Assembly (NCBI RefSeq): GCF_003402475.1
Contig: NZ_BFAB01000001.1
Span: forward strand, 634,776-698,775
Reading direction: 5' to 3'
Origin: Mycobacterium sp. MFM001
GTDB lineage: Bacteria > Actinomycetota > Actinomycetes > Mycobacteriales > Mycobacteriaceae
DNA length: 64,000 nt
Shown here: positions 1-7,729 of the stretch, one piece after another
Position numbering within the stretch: position 1 is the first letter of the stretch
How the letters are laid out: the number at the start of each line of letters is the position of its first letter
Notes under the pieces: generated by a model
Told to the model about the DNA's origin: nothing
What the model saw: the letters and a program-made list of their open reading frames with translations, nothing else
Databases searched by the model: none
Translations under genes and position numbers: made by a program

Positions 1-741
1 CTTGAGCAACTCCTGCTCGATCGCGTCCTGCACCTCATCGAAGTCGTGGCCGCTGTGCCGCGCGCCGACCTCCAGCGGCACCGCCAGCGCCTTGACCCGG
101 TCGGCCAGCGTCGTCAACAGATCCGAGCGCGACCGCACCTCGCCGACCACGAAAACGACGTCCGCGCTGGCGTCGTCGACCAACTCCGCGACACGGTCGG
201 CGACCGCGCGCAGGTTCTTGCGGGCCGCTTCGTCGGTACGCAGCTGCGGATCGCCGTATCCGGCGGTCTCGGCCCCCGACGCCTTGTGCACGGGATGGCC
301 GCCGCCGTCAACGGTTTCCGAGCGGAGCGTGCCCTCGACGTGCACGGTGATGTCGGCGCCGGTGTGGTCGACGGCCACCAGCACATAGGCCGGGTTGTCG
401 AAGCCGTGCTCGACGATCGGCACGATGTAGGGCAGTTCCGAGACCCGGACCACCGGGGCGGCGGTGGGGCGCAGCAGATGCTCGTTGAGGACGACGCCGT
501 CGGCGCCGGCGACTATGCCGCGCCCGCTGCGGCCGATCGGCGGGCGCAGATCCATCACGGCGCGTTCGATATCGGCTGTCACCGCGTCGCTGAGTCCCTG
601 CTCGGCGAGCTGTTCCCGCACAGCGCGCCACTTCAGCTCGAGCTGGGTCTCGGCGTCCTGGGTGTCGTGGGTGTCCTCGAAGTAGACCGATGCGAACGGC
701 CCTTTGGTGTTCAGCAGCGGGCGGAAGCGTTCGGAATCCAT
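1..741 (-). CDS. Rv2629-like release-factor-related protein (3' end outside window)
   Basis: The first 247 codons of a longer gene running off the left edge; it starts at the ATG at 741. The translation matches my memory of M. tuberculosis Rv2629, a protein related to archaeal/eukaryotic peptide-chain release factor 1 (baeRF group). Shared features are an early GPFASVYFEDTHDT segment, a central LPYIVPIVEHG stretch and AVDHTGAD, and later VVFVVGEVRSRSDLL. Members are about 370 residues, so roughly one third is missing. It may act on ribosomes or in dormancy, but function is unproven. The small gene at 782-958 lies just upstream on the same strand and may share its transcript. Confidence 0.8.
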   Translation of the reverse strand, partial: MDSERFRPLLNTKGPFASVYFEDTHDTQDAETQLELKWRAVREQLAEQGLSDAVTADIERAVMDLRPPIGRSGRGIVAGADGVVLNEHLLRPTAAPVVRVSELPYIVPIVEHGFDNPAYVLVAVDHTGADITVHVEGTLRSETVDGGGHPVHKASGAETAGYGDPQLRTDEAARKNLRAVADRVAELVDDASADVVFVVGEVRSRSDLLTTLADRVKALAVPLEVGARHSGHDFDEVQDAIEQELLK

Positions 742-781
742 GCCTGGTTGGGTTGCCCACACGGTCGGCGGACAAACGGGC

Positions 782-958
782 TCACTCGGTGTGTTCGAAG
801 AACCGCCATTCGCCGTCGATGTTGACTTCCATTCGCCAGCCGAGCTCGTCCTTCTCGGCCTTCTGGTCGACGAACCAGGCGTGCGCGTCGTCGGCGCTTT
901 CGATGTCTTTGGTGGCGACGACCTCGCCGTGCGGGTTGATCACTCGGTAGTTGGACAT
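782..958 (-). CDS. Small conserved hypothetical protein, 58 aa
   Basis: A 58-codon gene starting with ATG at 958 (MSNYRVINPHGEV) and ending TGA at 782. The product is acidic, has no membrane segment and no Cys, and is rich in Asp, Glu and Trp, with a C-terminus ending WRFFEHTE. It lies 40 bp upstream of the release-factor-like gene on the same strand and 28 bp downstream of the echA21 stop, so a shared minus-strand transcript is plausible. I do not recognise the family. Sensible composition and the absence of a competing frame support it as a real gene. Confidence 0.6.
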   Translation of the reverse strand: MSNYRVINPHGEVVATKDIESADDAHAWFVDQKAEKDELGWRMEVNIDGEWRFFEHTE

Positions 959-986
959 AACCGAGTGTTCCCGGGTTCAGGCCGTC

Positions 987-1811
987 TTACTCCCCGGTGA
1001 ACTCTGGGGGCCGCTTGGCGAACGTCGCCGCGATCCCCTCGGACAGATCCTTGGACGGCAGAAACGCCGCATTCCACGCCGCCACGTAGCGCAGGCTCGC
1101 CGACACCGCCGAAATCCGTTGCTGGTCAAGGACATCCTTGATGCCGTGCACGGTCAGCGGCGGGTTGGCGGCGATCTCCGCGGCGGTGGCGTGCGCGGCC
1201 GCCAACGTGGCGTCGGCGTCGTCGAACACGTCGTTGACCAACCCGATTTTCTCCGCCCTCGCGGCGTCGATGTCCTTGCCGGTCAGCGCCAATTCACGCA
1301 GATGACCGTCATTCAGGATCAGCGGCAGCCGGGCCAGGCTGCCGACGTCGGCGACGATCGCCAGTTTGACTTCGCGGACGGAGAACTTGGCGTCGGCGCT
1401 GGCGTAGCGGATGTCGACCGCCGAGATCAGGTCGACGCCGCCGCCGATGCACCAGCCGTGCACCGACGCGATGGTCGGGGTGCGGCAGTCGGCGACGGCA
1501 GTGATCGCCTTCTGCATACGCAGCACCGTTTGGTGGAAGTCGGCCCGGGGCCGCGCCGACGCGCCCTCGGTCATGACGCTGGCCAGCGACCCGCCCATGG
1601 CGGGCAGGTCCAGACCGTAGCTGAAGTTGCGGCCCGACCCGGTGAGCACAATGGCTCGCACATCGCGGTCGGCGTCGAGTTCGGCGAACAGGTCGGGCAT
1701 CTCCGACCAGAATGCCGGCCCCATCGCGTTGCCCTTGCCCGGTCCGATCAGGGTGACCTGCGCGACGTGGTCTTTGGTTTCGACTGTGACGGATTCGTAC
1801 GGCTGGCCCAT
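987..1811 (-). CDS. echA21: Enoyl-CoA hydratase/isomerase family protein EchA21
   Basis: A 274-aa crotonase-fold protein. The oxyanion-hole segments are GRNFSYGLDLP (residues 60-70) and HGWCIGGGVDL (118-128). The residues used by delta3,5-delta2,4-dienoyl-CoA isomerases are all present: Asp133 in AVDIRY, Glu147 in REVKL and Asp155 in ADVGSLARLP. It is therefore more likely a dienoyl-CoA isomerase (beta-oxidation of unsaturated acyl-CoAs) than a simple hydratase. Next to hisC2 and the TIGR03086 gene, the context equals M. tuberculosis Rv3774. The ATG at 1811 lies only 6 nt after a TACGGT -10-like hexamer, suggesting a leaderless mRNA. Confidence 0.85.
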   Translation of the reverse strand: MGQPYESVTVETKDHVAQVTLIGPGKGNAMGPAFWSEMPDLFAELDADRDVRAIVLTGSGRNFSYGLDLPAMGGSLASVMTEGASARPRADFHQTVLRMQKAITAVADCRTPTIASVHGWCIGGGVDLISAVDIRYASADAKFSVREVKLAIVADVGSLARLPLILNDGHLRELALTGKDIDAARAEKIGLVNDVFDDADATLAAAHATAAEIAANPPLTVHGIKDVLDQQRISAVSASLRYVAAWNAAFLPSKDLSEGIAATFAKRPPEFTGE

Positions 1812-1834
1812 GGCCAGACCGTACCGTGGACGTC
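1812..1834. promoter_or_regulatory. Compact divergent promoter between echA21 and the TIGR03086 gene
   Basis: Only 23 bp separate the two start codons. TACCGT at 1822-1827 fits the mycobacterial TANNNT -10 element for the plus gene, with its ATG 7 nt downstream. On the minus strand TACGGT (1823-1818) fits the same pattern for echA21, with its ATG 6 nt downstream. The hexamers share the central TA. Neither gene has a visible Shine-Dalgarno sequence, so both transcripts are predicted to be leaderless. This is inference from pattern and spacing only. Confidence 0.4.
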
Positions 1835-2413
1835 ATGTCTTCCGACCTGCGGCCCGGCCCCGACTCACCGCCCACCGACGAGCTCGCCAGCGCAGAAGCC
1901 ACGCTCGGTGTACTGCAGCGCGTGCTGCATCCGATCGCACGCGACGACCTGGCCAAACCCACCCCGTGCTCGGAATTCGACGTCGCGAAGCTGACCGATC
2001 ATCTGCTGAACTCCATCACCGTGCTCGGCGGCGCGGCCGGCGCGGAGTTTCCCGACCGCGATCCAGAGGACTCGGTGGAGCGGCAAGTGATCGGCGCGGC
2101 TCGGCCCGCGCTGGACGCCTGGCACCGCCGCGGGGTGGACGGCACGCTCACGATCGGCTCCAACACGCTGCCTGCGGCGGCGGCCGCCGGCATCTTGTCG
2201 CTCGAATTCCTGGTCCACGCTTGGGATTACGCGAAGGCGACCGGTCACGATGTGGAGGTCGCGGAATCGGTGGCCGACTACGTGCTGGGATTGGCGAAGA
2301 AAAACATTACGCCCCAAGCCCGTTCGGCGGTGGGCTTCGACGACCCCGTCGAGGTTGCCGACAACGCACCGGCCCTCGACCGCCTGGTCGCTTTCACCGG
2401 GCGGGTGCCTTAG
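1835..2413 (+). CDS. TIGR03086 family metal-binding protein (DinB/mycothiol maleylpyruvate isomerase-like)
   Basis: About 192 aa from the ATG at 1835; an in-frame GTG at 1826 would add three residues but overlaps the predicted -10. The protein resembles actinobacterial TIGR03086 proteins with a four-helix DinB/MDMPI fold. N-terminal LxPTPCSEFDVAKLTDHLLNS and later FLVHAWDYAKATG are typical, the latter giving a metal-ligand His. These proteins may be mycothiol-dependent enzymes; the substrate is unknown. Position matches M. tuberculosis Rv3773c, next to echA21 and hisC2. It converges with the DUF4334 gene across two hairpins. Confidence 0.75.
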   Translation: MSSDLRPGPDSPPTDELASAEATLGVLQRVLHPIARDDLAKPTPCSEFDVAKLTDHLLNSITVLGGAAGAEFPDRDPEDSVERQVIGAARPALDAWHRRGVDGTLTIGSNTLPAAAAAGILSLEFLVHAWDYAKATGHDVEVAESVADYVLGLAKKNITPQARSAVGFDDPVEVADNAPALDRLVAFTGRVP

Positions 2414-2420
2414 CGCGAGC

Positions 2421-2471
2421 GTGCGGCCAGCCGCACACTGGTCGCCGAGCGTGCGTCTAGCCGCACGCTCG
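2421..2471. terminator. Two tandem hairpins between convergent genes
   Basis: GTGCGG (2421-2426) pairs with CCGCAC (2431-2436) across a 4-nt loop. Just after, CGAGCGTGCG (2446-2455) pairs perfectly with CGCACGCTCG (2462-2471) across TCTAGC. The two units share the sequence GAGCGTGCGnC(C/T)AGCCGCAC, so they look like a duplicated unit. There is no T-run. Lying between converging stop codons, they probably act as a two-way terminator. Confidence 0.5.
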
Positions 2472-2482
2472 AGCGGTCGCGG

Positions 2483-2950
2483 CTACACCCGCTCGAGGTA
2501 GAAGTAGAAGTAGCGGCCGTTGTCGACGACGCCCTTGCCGTTCATGATGCCCATCACGGCGTCGTCGTCGATCCGCTTGAAGTGGTCGTGCACGGGCTGG
2601 CCGTCGTAGACCATGGTCGCGGTCACCTCGCCGCGGAACTCCTCGAGCCACAGGCTGGCTTCGCCCTTGCCCATCTTGATGTTGGAGAACCGGTTGCCGT
2701 CGTCGTCGAGACACACCAGCGGTTGCACATCGGTAACCGAGTTGAAGGTCTTGCCGAACCAGCGGGACTTCTCGAGTTGGCCGTTCATCCGGTGGCCGGT
2801 GACGAATTCGCCGCCCTTCCATTCGCCGAGCATGCCGTCGAGGGTGGCCGGCGGCAGGCTCGCCCAGTAGTCGTCGAGTTCGGCGTCGGCGATGGTGCCG
2901 GTGCGCTCCTTGAATTCGGTGAATTTCTTGCGGGCCAGCTCGTCGCTCAT
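2483..2950 (-). CDS. GXWXG/DUF4334 domain protein
   Basis: A 155-aa protein from ATG 2950. An upstream ATG at 2959 is disfavoured because AAAGGA sits 8 nt before 2950. The segment LGEWKGGEF is the GXWXG motif, followed by a DUF4334-type domain with GKGEASLWLEEFRGEV and a C-terminal YFYFYLERV. No signal peptide or membrane segment. Function is unknown; the fold is expected to be a small lipocalin-like or beta-barrel domain. Its start overlaps the hisC2 stop by one base (TAATG), so it is translationally coupled to hisC2. Confidence 0.75.
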   Translation of the reverse strand: MSDELARKKFTEFKERTGTIADAELDDYWASLPPATLDGMLGEWKGGEFVTGHRMNGQLEKSRWFGKTFNSVTDVQPLVCLDDDGNRFSNIKMGKGEASLWLEEFRGEVTATMVYDGQPVHDHFKRIDDDAVMGIMNGKGVVDNGRYFYFYLERV

Positions 2951-3996
2951 TAAATCCATCCTTTCGCGAATCTCAGCAGGGCGTCGTTCTCCTCCGGCGC
3001 GCCGATCGTGACTCGCACACCGTCGTTGGCGAACGGCCGCACCACAATTCGTGCGTCAGCGGCCTGTTCCACGAAATCCTGCGTGCGTTCGGCCAGCGGC
3101 AGCCAGACGAAGTTGGCCTGCGACGGCGGCAGCGTGAAACCGGCGTCGCGCAAAGCTTGAGAAACCCGCTCCCGTTCGGCGACGACAGCGTTCGTGCGCG
3201 CCAGCAACTCGTCGGCGGCGTCCAGCGAGGCGACCGCCGCCGCCTGCGACACGTTGGTCAACGTGAACGGCACCACGACCTTGTCCAGTGCGGCGATCAC
3301 CTCCGGGTCGCCGACGGCATAACCCACCCGCAATCCGGCCAGCCCGTAGGCCTTCGAAAACGTCCGCAGCACAACGACATTGGGGTAGGCGCGGACCAGG
3401 CCCAGGCTGTCGGGCAGCATGCCGTCGCGGATGTATTCCACGTAGGCCTCGTCGATGGCGATCAGGACGTCCGAGGGCACCGCCTCGACGAACCGGCTCA
3501 GCGCATCGGGGTCGACGACCGTCGAGGTCGGGTTGTTCGGATTGCACACGAAGATCAGCCGGGTGCGGTCGGTGACGGCCGCCAGCATGGCGTAGAGGTC
3601 GTACGTCTCGTCGCGCAGCGGAACCTCGACGGGCACCGCGCCACAAACCCGCACCTGGAGCGGATACATCCCGAAGCTGCGCCACCCGTAGAGCACCTCG
3701 TCGCCGACCGACGCGGTGGCCTGGACCAGGCGTTGGCACAACGCCACCGAGCCGCAGCCGACGGTGATGTGCTCCGGAGCGAAATCCAGATGCTGCGCCA
3801 GCCGCGACCGGAGCTCGACGTTGTGGTTGTCGGGATAGCGGTTGACATCATCGAGTGCTTCGGTGATGGCTGCCCGCACACTGGGCAGCGGGCCGTGCAC
3901 GGTCTCGTTGCTGGCCAGCTTGATCGTGCCCGGGATCGTCTTGCCCTCGACGTAGGCCGCCACCTCGGCCAGCTCAGGGCGCAGGCGGGCGGTCAT
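2950..3996 (-). CDS. hisC2: Histidinol-phosphate/aromatic aminotransferase HisC2
   Basis: A 348-aa PLP-dependent fold-type I aminotransferase. NPNNPT at 152-157 and DEAYVEY at 182-188 are cofactor-contacting motifs. Lys215 in RTFSKAYGLAGLRVGY is the Schiff-base lysine, and a C-terminal RVTIGAPEEN supplies the carboxylate-binding Arg. It corresponds to Rv3772, which acts on histidinol phosphate or aromatic amino acids (phenylalanine/tyrosine synthesis). TyrA is encoded about 28 kb away in this window. The ATG at 3996 faces the tRNA genes; the DUF4334 gene follows with overlapping stop/start. Confidence 0.88.
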   Translation of the reverse strand: MTARLRPELAEVAAYVEGKTIPGTIKLASNETVHGPLPSVRAAITEALDDVNRYPDNHNVELRSRLAQHLDFAPEHITVGCGSVALCQRLVQATASVGDEVLYGWRSFGMYPLQVRVCGAVPVEVPLRDETYDLYAMLAAVTDRTRLIFVCNPNNPTSTVVDPDALSRFVEAVPSDVLIAIDEAYVEYIRDGMLPDSLGLVRAYPNVVVLRTFSKAYGLAGLRVGYAVGDPEVIAALDKVVVPFTLTNVSQAAAVASLDAADELLARTNAVVAERERVSQALRDAGFTLPPSQANFVWLPLAERTQDFVEQAADARIVVRPFANDGVRVTIGAPEENDALLRFAKGWI

Positions 3997-4082
3997 TTCG
4001 ACAGCTTATGCAACGGCTGTGTACGCTGTGCTCCGCGGCGGTTCCGGGGCCCGAGGCGGGTCCGGTACCCTCAGACATCCAA

Positions 4083-4173
4083 GGAGGCGTGCCAGAGCGG
4101 CCGAATGGGACTCACTGCTAATGAGTTGTCCTCTTACCGGGGACCGGAGGTTCAAATCCTCTCGCCTCCGCCA
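4083..4173 (+). tRNA. tRNA-Ser(GCT)
   Basis: Acceptor GGAGGCG (4083-4089) pairs with CGCCTCC (4163-4169); discriminator G4170 and an encoded CCA follow. The anticodon loop holds GCT within ACTGCTAA, the long variable arm is typical of class II serine tRNAs, and the T-loop is GGTTCAAATCC. It reads AGC/AGU codons. It corresponds in position to the serine tRNA beside hisC2 in M. tuberculosis. Confidence 0.95.
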
Positions 4174-4189
4174 CCACAAATGAACACAA

Positions 4190-4262
4190 GCGCCCGTAGC
4201 TCAACGGATAGAGCATCTGACTACGGATCAGAAGGTTGGGAGTTCGAATCTCTTCGGGCGCG
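4190..4262 (+). tRNA. tRNA-Arg(ACG)
   Basis: Acceptor GCGCCCG (4190-4196) pairs with CGGGCGC (4255-4261), discriminator G4262. Anticodon stem TCTGA/TCAGA encloses loop CTACGGA with anticodon ACG, whose A34 is the substrate of TadA (encoded at 33473-33931). T-arm GTTCGAATC. No CCA is encoded. It lies 16 nt after tRNA-Ser, so the two are probably co-transcribed, and ends one base before the converging amidohydrolase stop codon. Confidence 0.95.
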
Positions 4263-4263
4263 C

Positions 4264-5517
4264 TCAGTTGCTCAGCAGATCCAGCATCACATGGCTGGCG
4301 ATTTTCGCTCCGAACGGGATTGCCGCCGGGTCGACGACGTAGTCGGGGCTGTGCGGCGAATACGGGAACAGCTTGCCGGCCGCCAACGCGTTGGCATACA
4401 CCTGCGGATCGGCCACACCGAGGAACAAGTAGCACAGCGGCACGTCGGCGTGCGGACCCTTGAGCAGGTGGCAGTCCTCTGAGGCTGTCACCGGCGGCAC
4501 GTTGGTCAGCACGTTCGCGGATCCGATCGCGCCGCCCAGCGTCGTCGCCACCCGCGAAGCGAGCCCGTCGTCGTTGACCAGCGGCGGCGAGCCGCTCTTC
4601 ACCGTGATCGTCGGCAGCTGGTCGTCGGGCATCCCGTAGCTGCGGGCAACCCCTTCGCTGACCGCCTTCACGCCGGCAAGCAGCTGCTCACGCACGGCCG
4701 GGTTGAACCATCGCAGATTCGCCTGCAGCAGCGCGTGATCGGGGATGACGTTGTGCGACGAGCCCGCCTGCACCGAACCGACCGTCAGCACCGCGGTCTC
4801 CTGCGGCGGGATCATCCGGCTGACGATGGACTGGAACTGCACCACGGCTAAGGCGGCCATCAGCACCGGATCCTTGGCCAGCTGCGGCATCGAGCCGTGG
4901 CCGCCGACCCCCTTGAACATGATGTCGACCTGATCGGTGCCGGCCATCCTGGGACCGCCCGAGGCCGCCAGCATCCCGACCGGAACGGGGGCGGTGTGCA
5001 TGCCGACCAGGCAGTCGGGCTTGGGCACCACGTCGTAGAGCCGGTCGTCGACCATGGCCTGCGCACCGCCGATCAACTCCTCGGCGGGCTGGCCGATCAA
5101 CACCGCGGTGCCCGACCACGCATCGGTCGTCTCCGTCAACACCCGGGCCATCCCCAGCATCCAGGCGACGTGCGCGTCGTGGCCGCACACGTGCGCGACG
5201 GGCGACTCGGTGCCGTCGCGCCGGACCCGCACCGTGCTGGCGTAGTCCAGTCCGGTGGCTTCCTCGACGGGAAGAGCGTCCATGTCGGCGCGATACATGA
5301 CGGTCGGCCCGGACCCGTTGCGCAGGATCGCCGCGACGCCGGTGCCGCCGATCCCGGTCGTCACCGCGAAACCCAGGTCGGTCAGCGCTTGCGCGACGAT
5401 GCCCGCGGTGCGGGTTTCGGCGAAACCGAGCTCGGGGTGGCGGTGGATGTCCTTGAACACCTCGACCAGGCGCGCCGTGTCGGCGTCCACGAGCGTGTCG
5501 ATGGCCTGTTGCGGCAT
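4264..5517 (-). CDS. M20 family amidohydrolase (AmiB/hippurate hydrolase type)
   Basis: A 417-aa metal-dependent amidohydrolase. Motifs are HRHPE (25-29), YRADMDALP (75-83), CGHDAH (111-116) with metal-binding Cys and His, and VGGHGSMP in the dimerisation lid. Relatives cleave N-acyl amino acids or N-acyl-diaminopimelate; the substrate here is unknown. No signal peptide, so cytoplasmic. Its ATG follows the stop of the SpoIIE-type phosphatase gene after a single base (TAGCATG), so it is very likely the last cistron of the stress-module operon. It ends one base from tRNA-Arg, which converges on it. Confidence 0.85.
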   Translation of the reverse strand: MPQQAIDTLVDADTARLVEVFKDIHRHPELGFAETRTAGIVAQALTDLGFAVTTGIGGTGVAAILRNGSGPTVMYRADMDALPVEEATGLDYASTVRVRRDGTESPVAHVCGHDAHVAWMLGMARVLTETTDAWSGTAVLIGQPAEELIGGAQAMVDDRLYDVVPKPDCLVGMHTAPVPVGMLAASGGPRMAGTDQVDIMFKGVGGHGSMPQLAKDPVLMAALAVVQFQSIVSRMIPPQETAVLTVGSVQAGSSHNVIPDHALLQANLRWFNPAVREQLLAGVKAVSEGVARSYGMPDDQLPTITVKSGSPPLVNDDGLASRVATTLGGAIGSANVLTNVPPVTASEDCHLLKGPHADVPLCYLFLGVADPQVYANALAAGKLFPYSPHSPDYVVDPAAIPFGAKIASHVMLDLLSN

Positions 5518-5518
5518 G

Positions 5519-7729
5519 CTAGGCCTCCCTCCGCAAATGAAACGTCATGTCGACCGTGGTTCCCGACGACGTGCAATCCATCTCGAGCCAGTCGCTCACC
5601 GCCCGGATCAGCATCAGTCCCCGCCCACGGTTACCCGGATCGGCGGGCGCCGTCTTCCACGAGCCGGAATCGACGATCCGGACCCGCACCTCTGCGCCGT
5701 CGCAGGAGGCGTCGACGCGAACCATACCCGGTTCATGCCCCCGATAAGCGTGCTCGATGCTGTTGGCACACGCCTCGTTGACCGCCAACACGATGTCGGC
5801 ACACAGGTCCTCCGGGACCGCGGATTCCCGCGCCCAGGCGATGAGTCGATGCCGGATATCGGCCAACTCGACTGCGTCAGCGCCTGTTTCGATGCTCAGC
5901 GGTCGGTAGGGCCTGCGGTAGACCACGATTGCGACATCGTCGTCGTATCCGTCGGGCGGTGCCATCTCGGCAAGGGCGGCGTCCGCGACGCCGTCCGCTG
6001 ACAACGACATCCCCGCGGCCACCACCTCGGCGACGCGCGCGATCCCGTCGTCGATCGATGCGTCGCGCCGCTCCACCAGGCCGTCGGTGTAGAGCATCAG
6101 CGTGGACCCGGGTGCCACCGTGACGGCCGCCTGCCGACGAGGGCCCCTGCCGTGCACCGCAATTGGCACCGACTGGGCGTTGGAGAGCAGCGTCGGCTCA
6201 CCGTGCGGGGCCACCAGCACGGCCGGCAGGTGCCCGGCGCTGCTGTAGCACAGCTCGCCAGATGCGGTGTCCAAAATCGCCAGGAACACCGTGGTGCAGA
6301 AGGCATCCGGAATGAACTCGGCCGCGACGTCGAGCTGTTCGAGCAGCATCGCGGGTTCGGCGCCGGTCAGCAACAACGCACGCGCCGAGCTGCGAAGCTG
6401 ACCCATCACCGCCGCGGCGGAAAGACCGCGCCCGACGCAGTCGCCGACGATGATGCCGATCTGATGTTCGCCGACCGGCAGCACCTCGTACCAGTCGCCG
6501 CCGATCTCCAGCGGCGGCACGGCGGGTTCGTAGCGGACCGCGAAACCCGCGGGGGGATCGCTGGACGGCAGCATGGTGCGCTGCAGCGTCAGCGATGTCT
6601 CGCGGGCGTTCTCGAACTGGCGGACATGCTGGATGGCCAGGCTGAGGTGACCGACCAGCACAGTGACCAGCAGCCGATCCTCGGCGCTGATCCGCCGCGG
6701 CGTACCTAGCTCCAACCACAGCGCGACGTCTCCGGCACCCGAGACCACCGCCACAATTCCGCGGGACTGACCGGGGGTGTCCGCCCACTCGACGGTCTGC
6801 ACCGTGAGTGGCAACTGGCGACGCGCATCCTGAAATGTCTGGCGCAGCAACGGATCCAGCTCGCGCCAGGTGGCGGTGCCGGGTTCGCCGGCCACCAGCA
6901 CGGTCGGGTCGGCGCCGTTGGCGGTCCACAGGGCGGCCACCACTCGCGAAACGCCGATCGCCGCCCGGCACTCGTCCAGGGTGATCTCGAGCACCTCGGC
7001 CACGCTTTTGGCCACCCCCACGGCCGTCGCCAGGCGCAGCACCGCGTTTTCGCGTGCTGCAAAAGCGCGTTCCGCGGTGACGTCGCGAATCGTCCCGACG
7101 TACGCGACGCCTTCGGCGCCCTGGGCGGTGACGGTGCTGATGTTCACCGCCACCCAGACGAGATGACCGTCGCGGTTGCGGATCGGCGTCTCGTATTGGA
7201 CCTGGCTTTCCGAGGTGAGCCGGGTCTGTTGCAGCGCCGCGGTTTTCTTGTCGACCAGCCACGGGTGCGGCCACGGATAGGGCACGCCGTCGGCGGGGTA
7301 GCCGGTGATCTTGGTGAATGCCTCGTTGACCTCGATGACCGCGCCGTTGTCGGCGGCGACAAAAAATCCCTCCTGCAGCGAGTTGACCAGTGCGCTGCGA
7401 AACTCGTCGCGATCGGCGAGGTCGTCGGCGCGGGCCCGTTGTTCCTCGTAACGTCTTGTGCCGTCGAGAAATCCGCGCGTCGCCACGTCCAGCGGGGCGA
7501 GTGTCTGCAGCAGGAATTCCAGCGCCGCCGAGCGGTCGAAGTCGGGTTCGGCCGCAAGCTCGCCGGACAGCAGGACGTGCTTCTCGATGATGTCGAGCAT
7601 GCTGATCTGTTCCTGCAGGGCGCGCCGGCCGAGTTCGTGTCCGACCGCGAGGTTAGCTTCGCCGCGCGGCTGCAGATACGTACGCAGCGCGGCGGCGTAC
7701 TCGACATGGAAATCTTCGGCGCGGCTCAT
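5519..7729 (-). CDS. PAS-GAF-PP2C(SpoIIE)-HATPase fusion, RsbU/RsbW-like
   Basis: A 736-aa regulator starting at ATG 7729, which overlaps the upstream stop as ATGA; the open frame continues upstream only as a shadow of that gene. In order: an N-terminal helical region (1-110), a PAS domain (about 115-235, FKITGYPADG-like), a GAF domain (about 240-385), a PPM/SpoIIE phosphatase (about 395-600; GGDWYE, GDCVGRG, YTDGLVE and YDDDVAIVV carry metal ligands), and a C-terminal HATPase_c_2 kinase domain (about 615-736; NEACANSIEHAY, DSGSWK, GRGLMLI). Phosphatase and anti-sigma kinase thus share one chain, as in Rv1364c but without its STAS domain. It presumably receives the RsbT signal. Confidence 0.85.
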   Translation of the reverse strand: MSRAEDFHVEYAAALRTYLQPRGEANLAVGHELGRRALQEQISMLDIIEKHVLLSGELAAEPDFDRSAALEFLLQTLAPLDVATRGFLDGTRRYEEQRARADDLADRDEFRSALVNSLQEGFFVAADNGAVIEVNEAFTKITGYPADGVPYPWPHPWLVDKKTAALQQTRLTSESQVQYETPIRNRDGHLVWVAVNISTVTAQGAEGVAYVGTIRDVTAERAFAARENAVLRLATAVGVAKSVAEVLEITLDECRAAIGVSRVVAALWTANGADPTVLVAGEPGTATWRELDPLLRQTFQDARRQLPLTVQTVEWADTPGQSRGIVAVVSGAGDVALWLELGTPRRISAEDRLLVTVLVGHLSLAIQHVRQFENARETSLTLQRTMLPSSDPPAGFAVRYEPAVPPLEIGGDWYEVLPVGEHQIGIIVGDCVGRGLSAAAVMGQLRSSARALLLTGAEPAMLLEQLDVAAEFIPDAFCTTVFLAILDTASGELCYSSAGHLPAVLVAPHGEPTLLSNAQSVPIAVHGRGPRRQAAVTVAPGSTLMLYTDGLVERRDASIDDGIARVAEVVAAGMSLSADGVADAALAEMAPPDGYDDDVAIVVYRRPYRPLSIETGADAVELADIRHRLIAWARESAVPEDLCADIVLAVNEACANSIEHAYRGHEPGMVRVDASCDGAEVRVRIVDSGSWKTAPADPGNRGRGLMLIRAVSDWLEMDCTSSGTTVDMTFHLRREA

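Noticed and set aside
46..825. Long plus-strand open frame at the left end
   Set aside because: It is antisense to the Rv2629-like gene, whose translation matches a known family; composition of the plus frame is typical of a GC-rich shadow.
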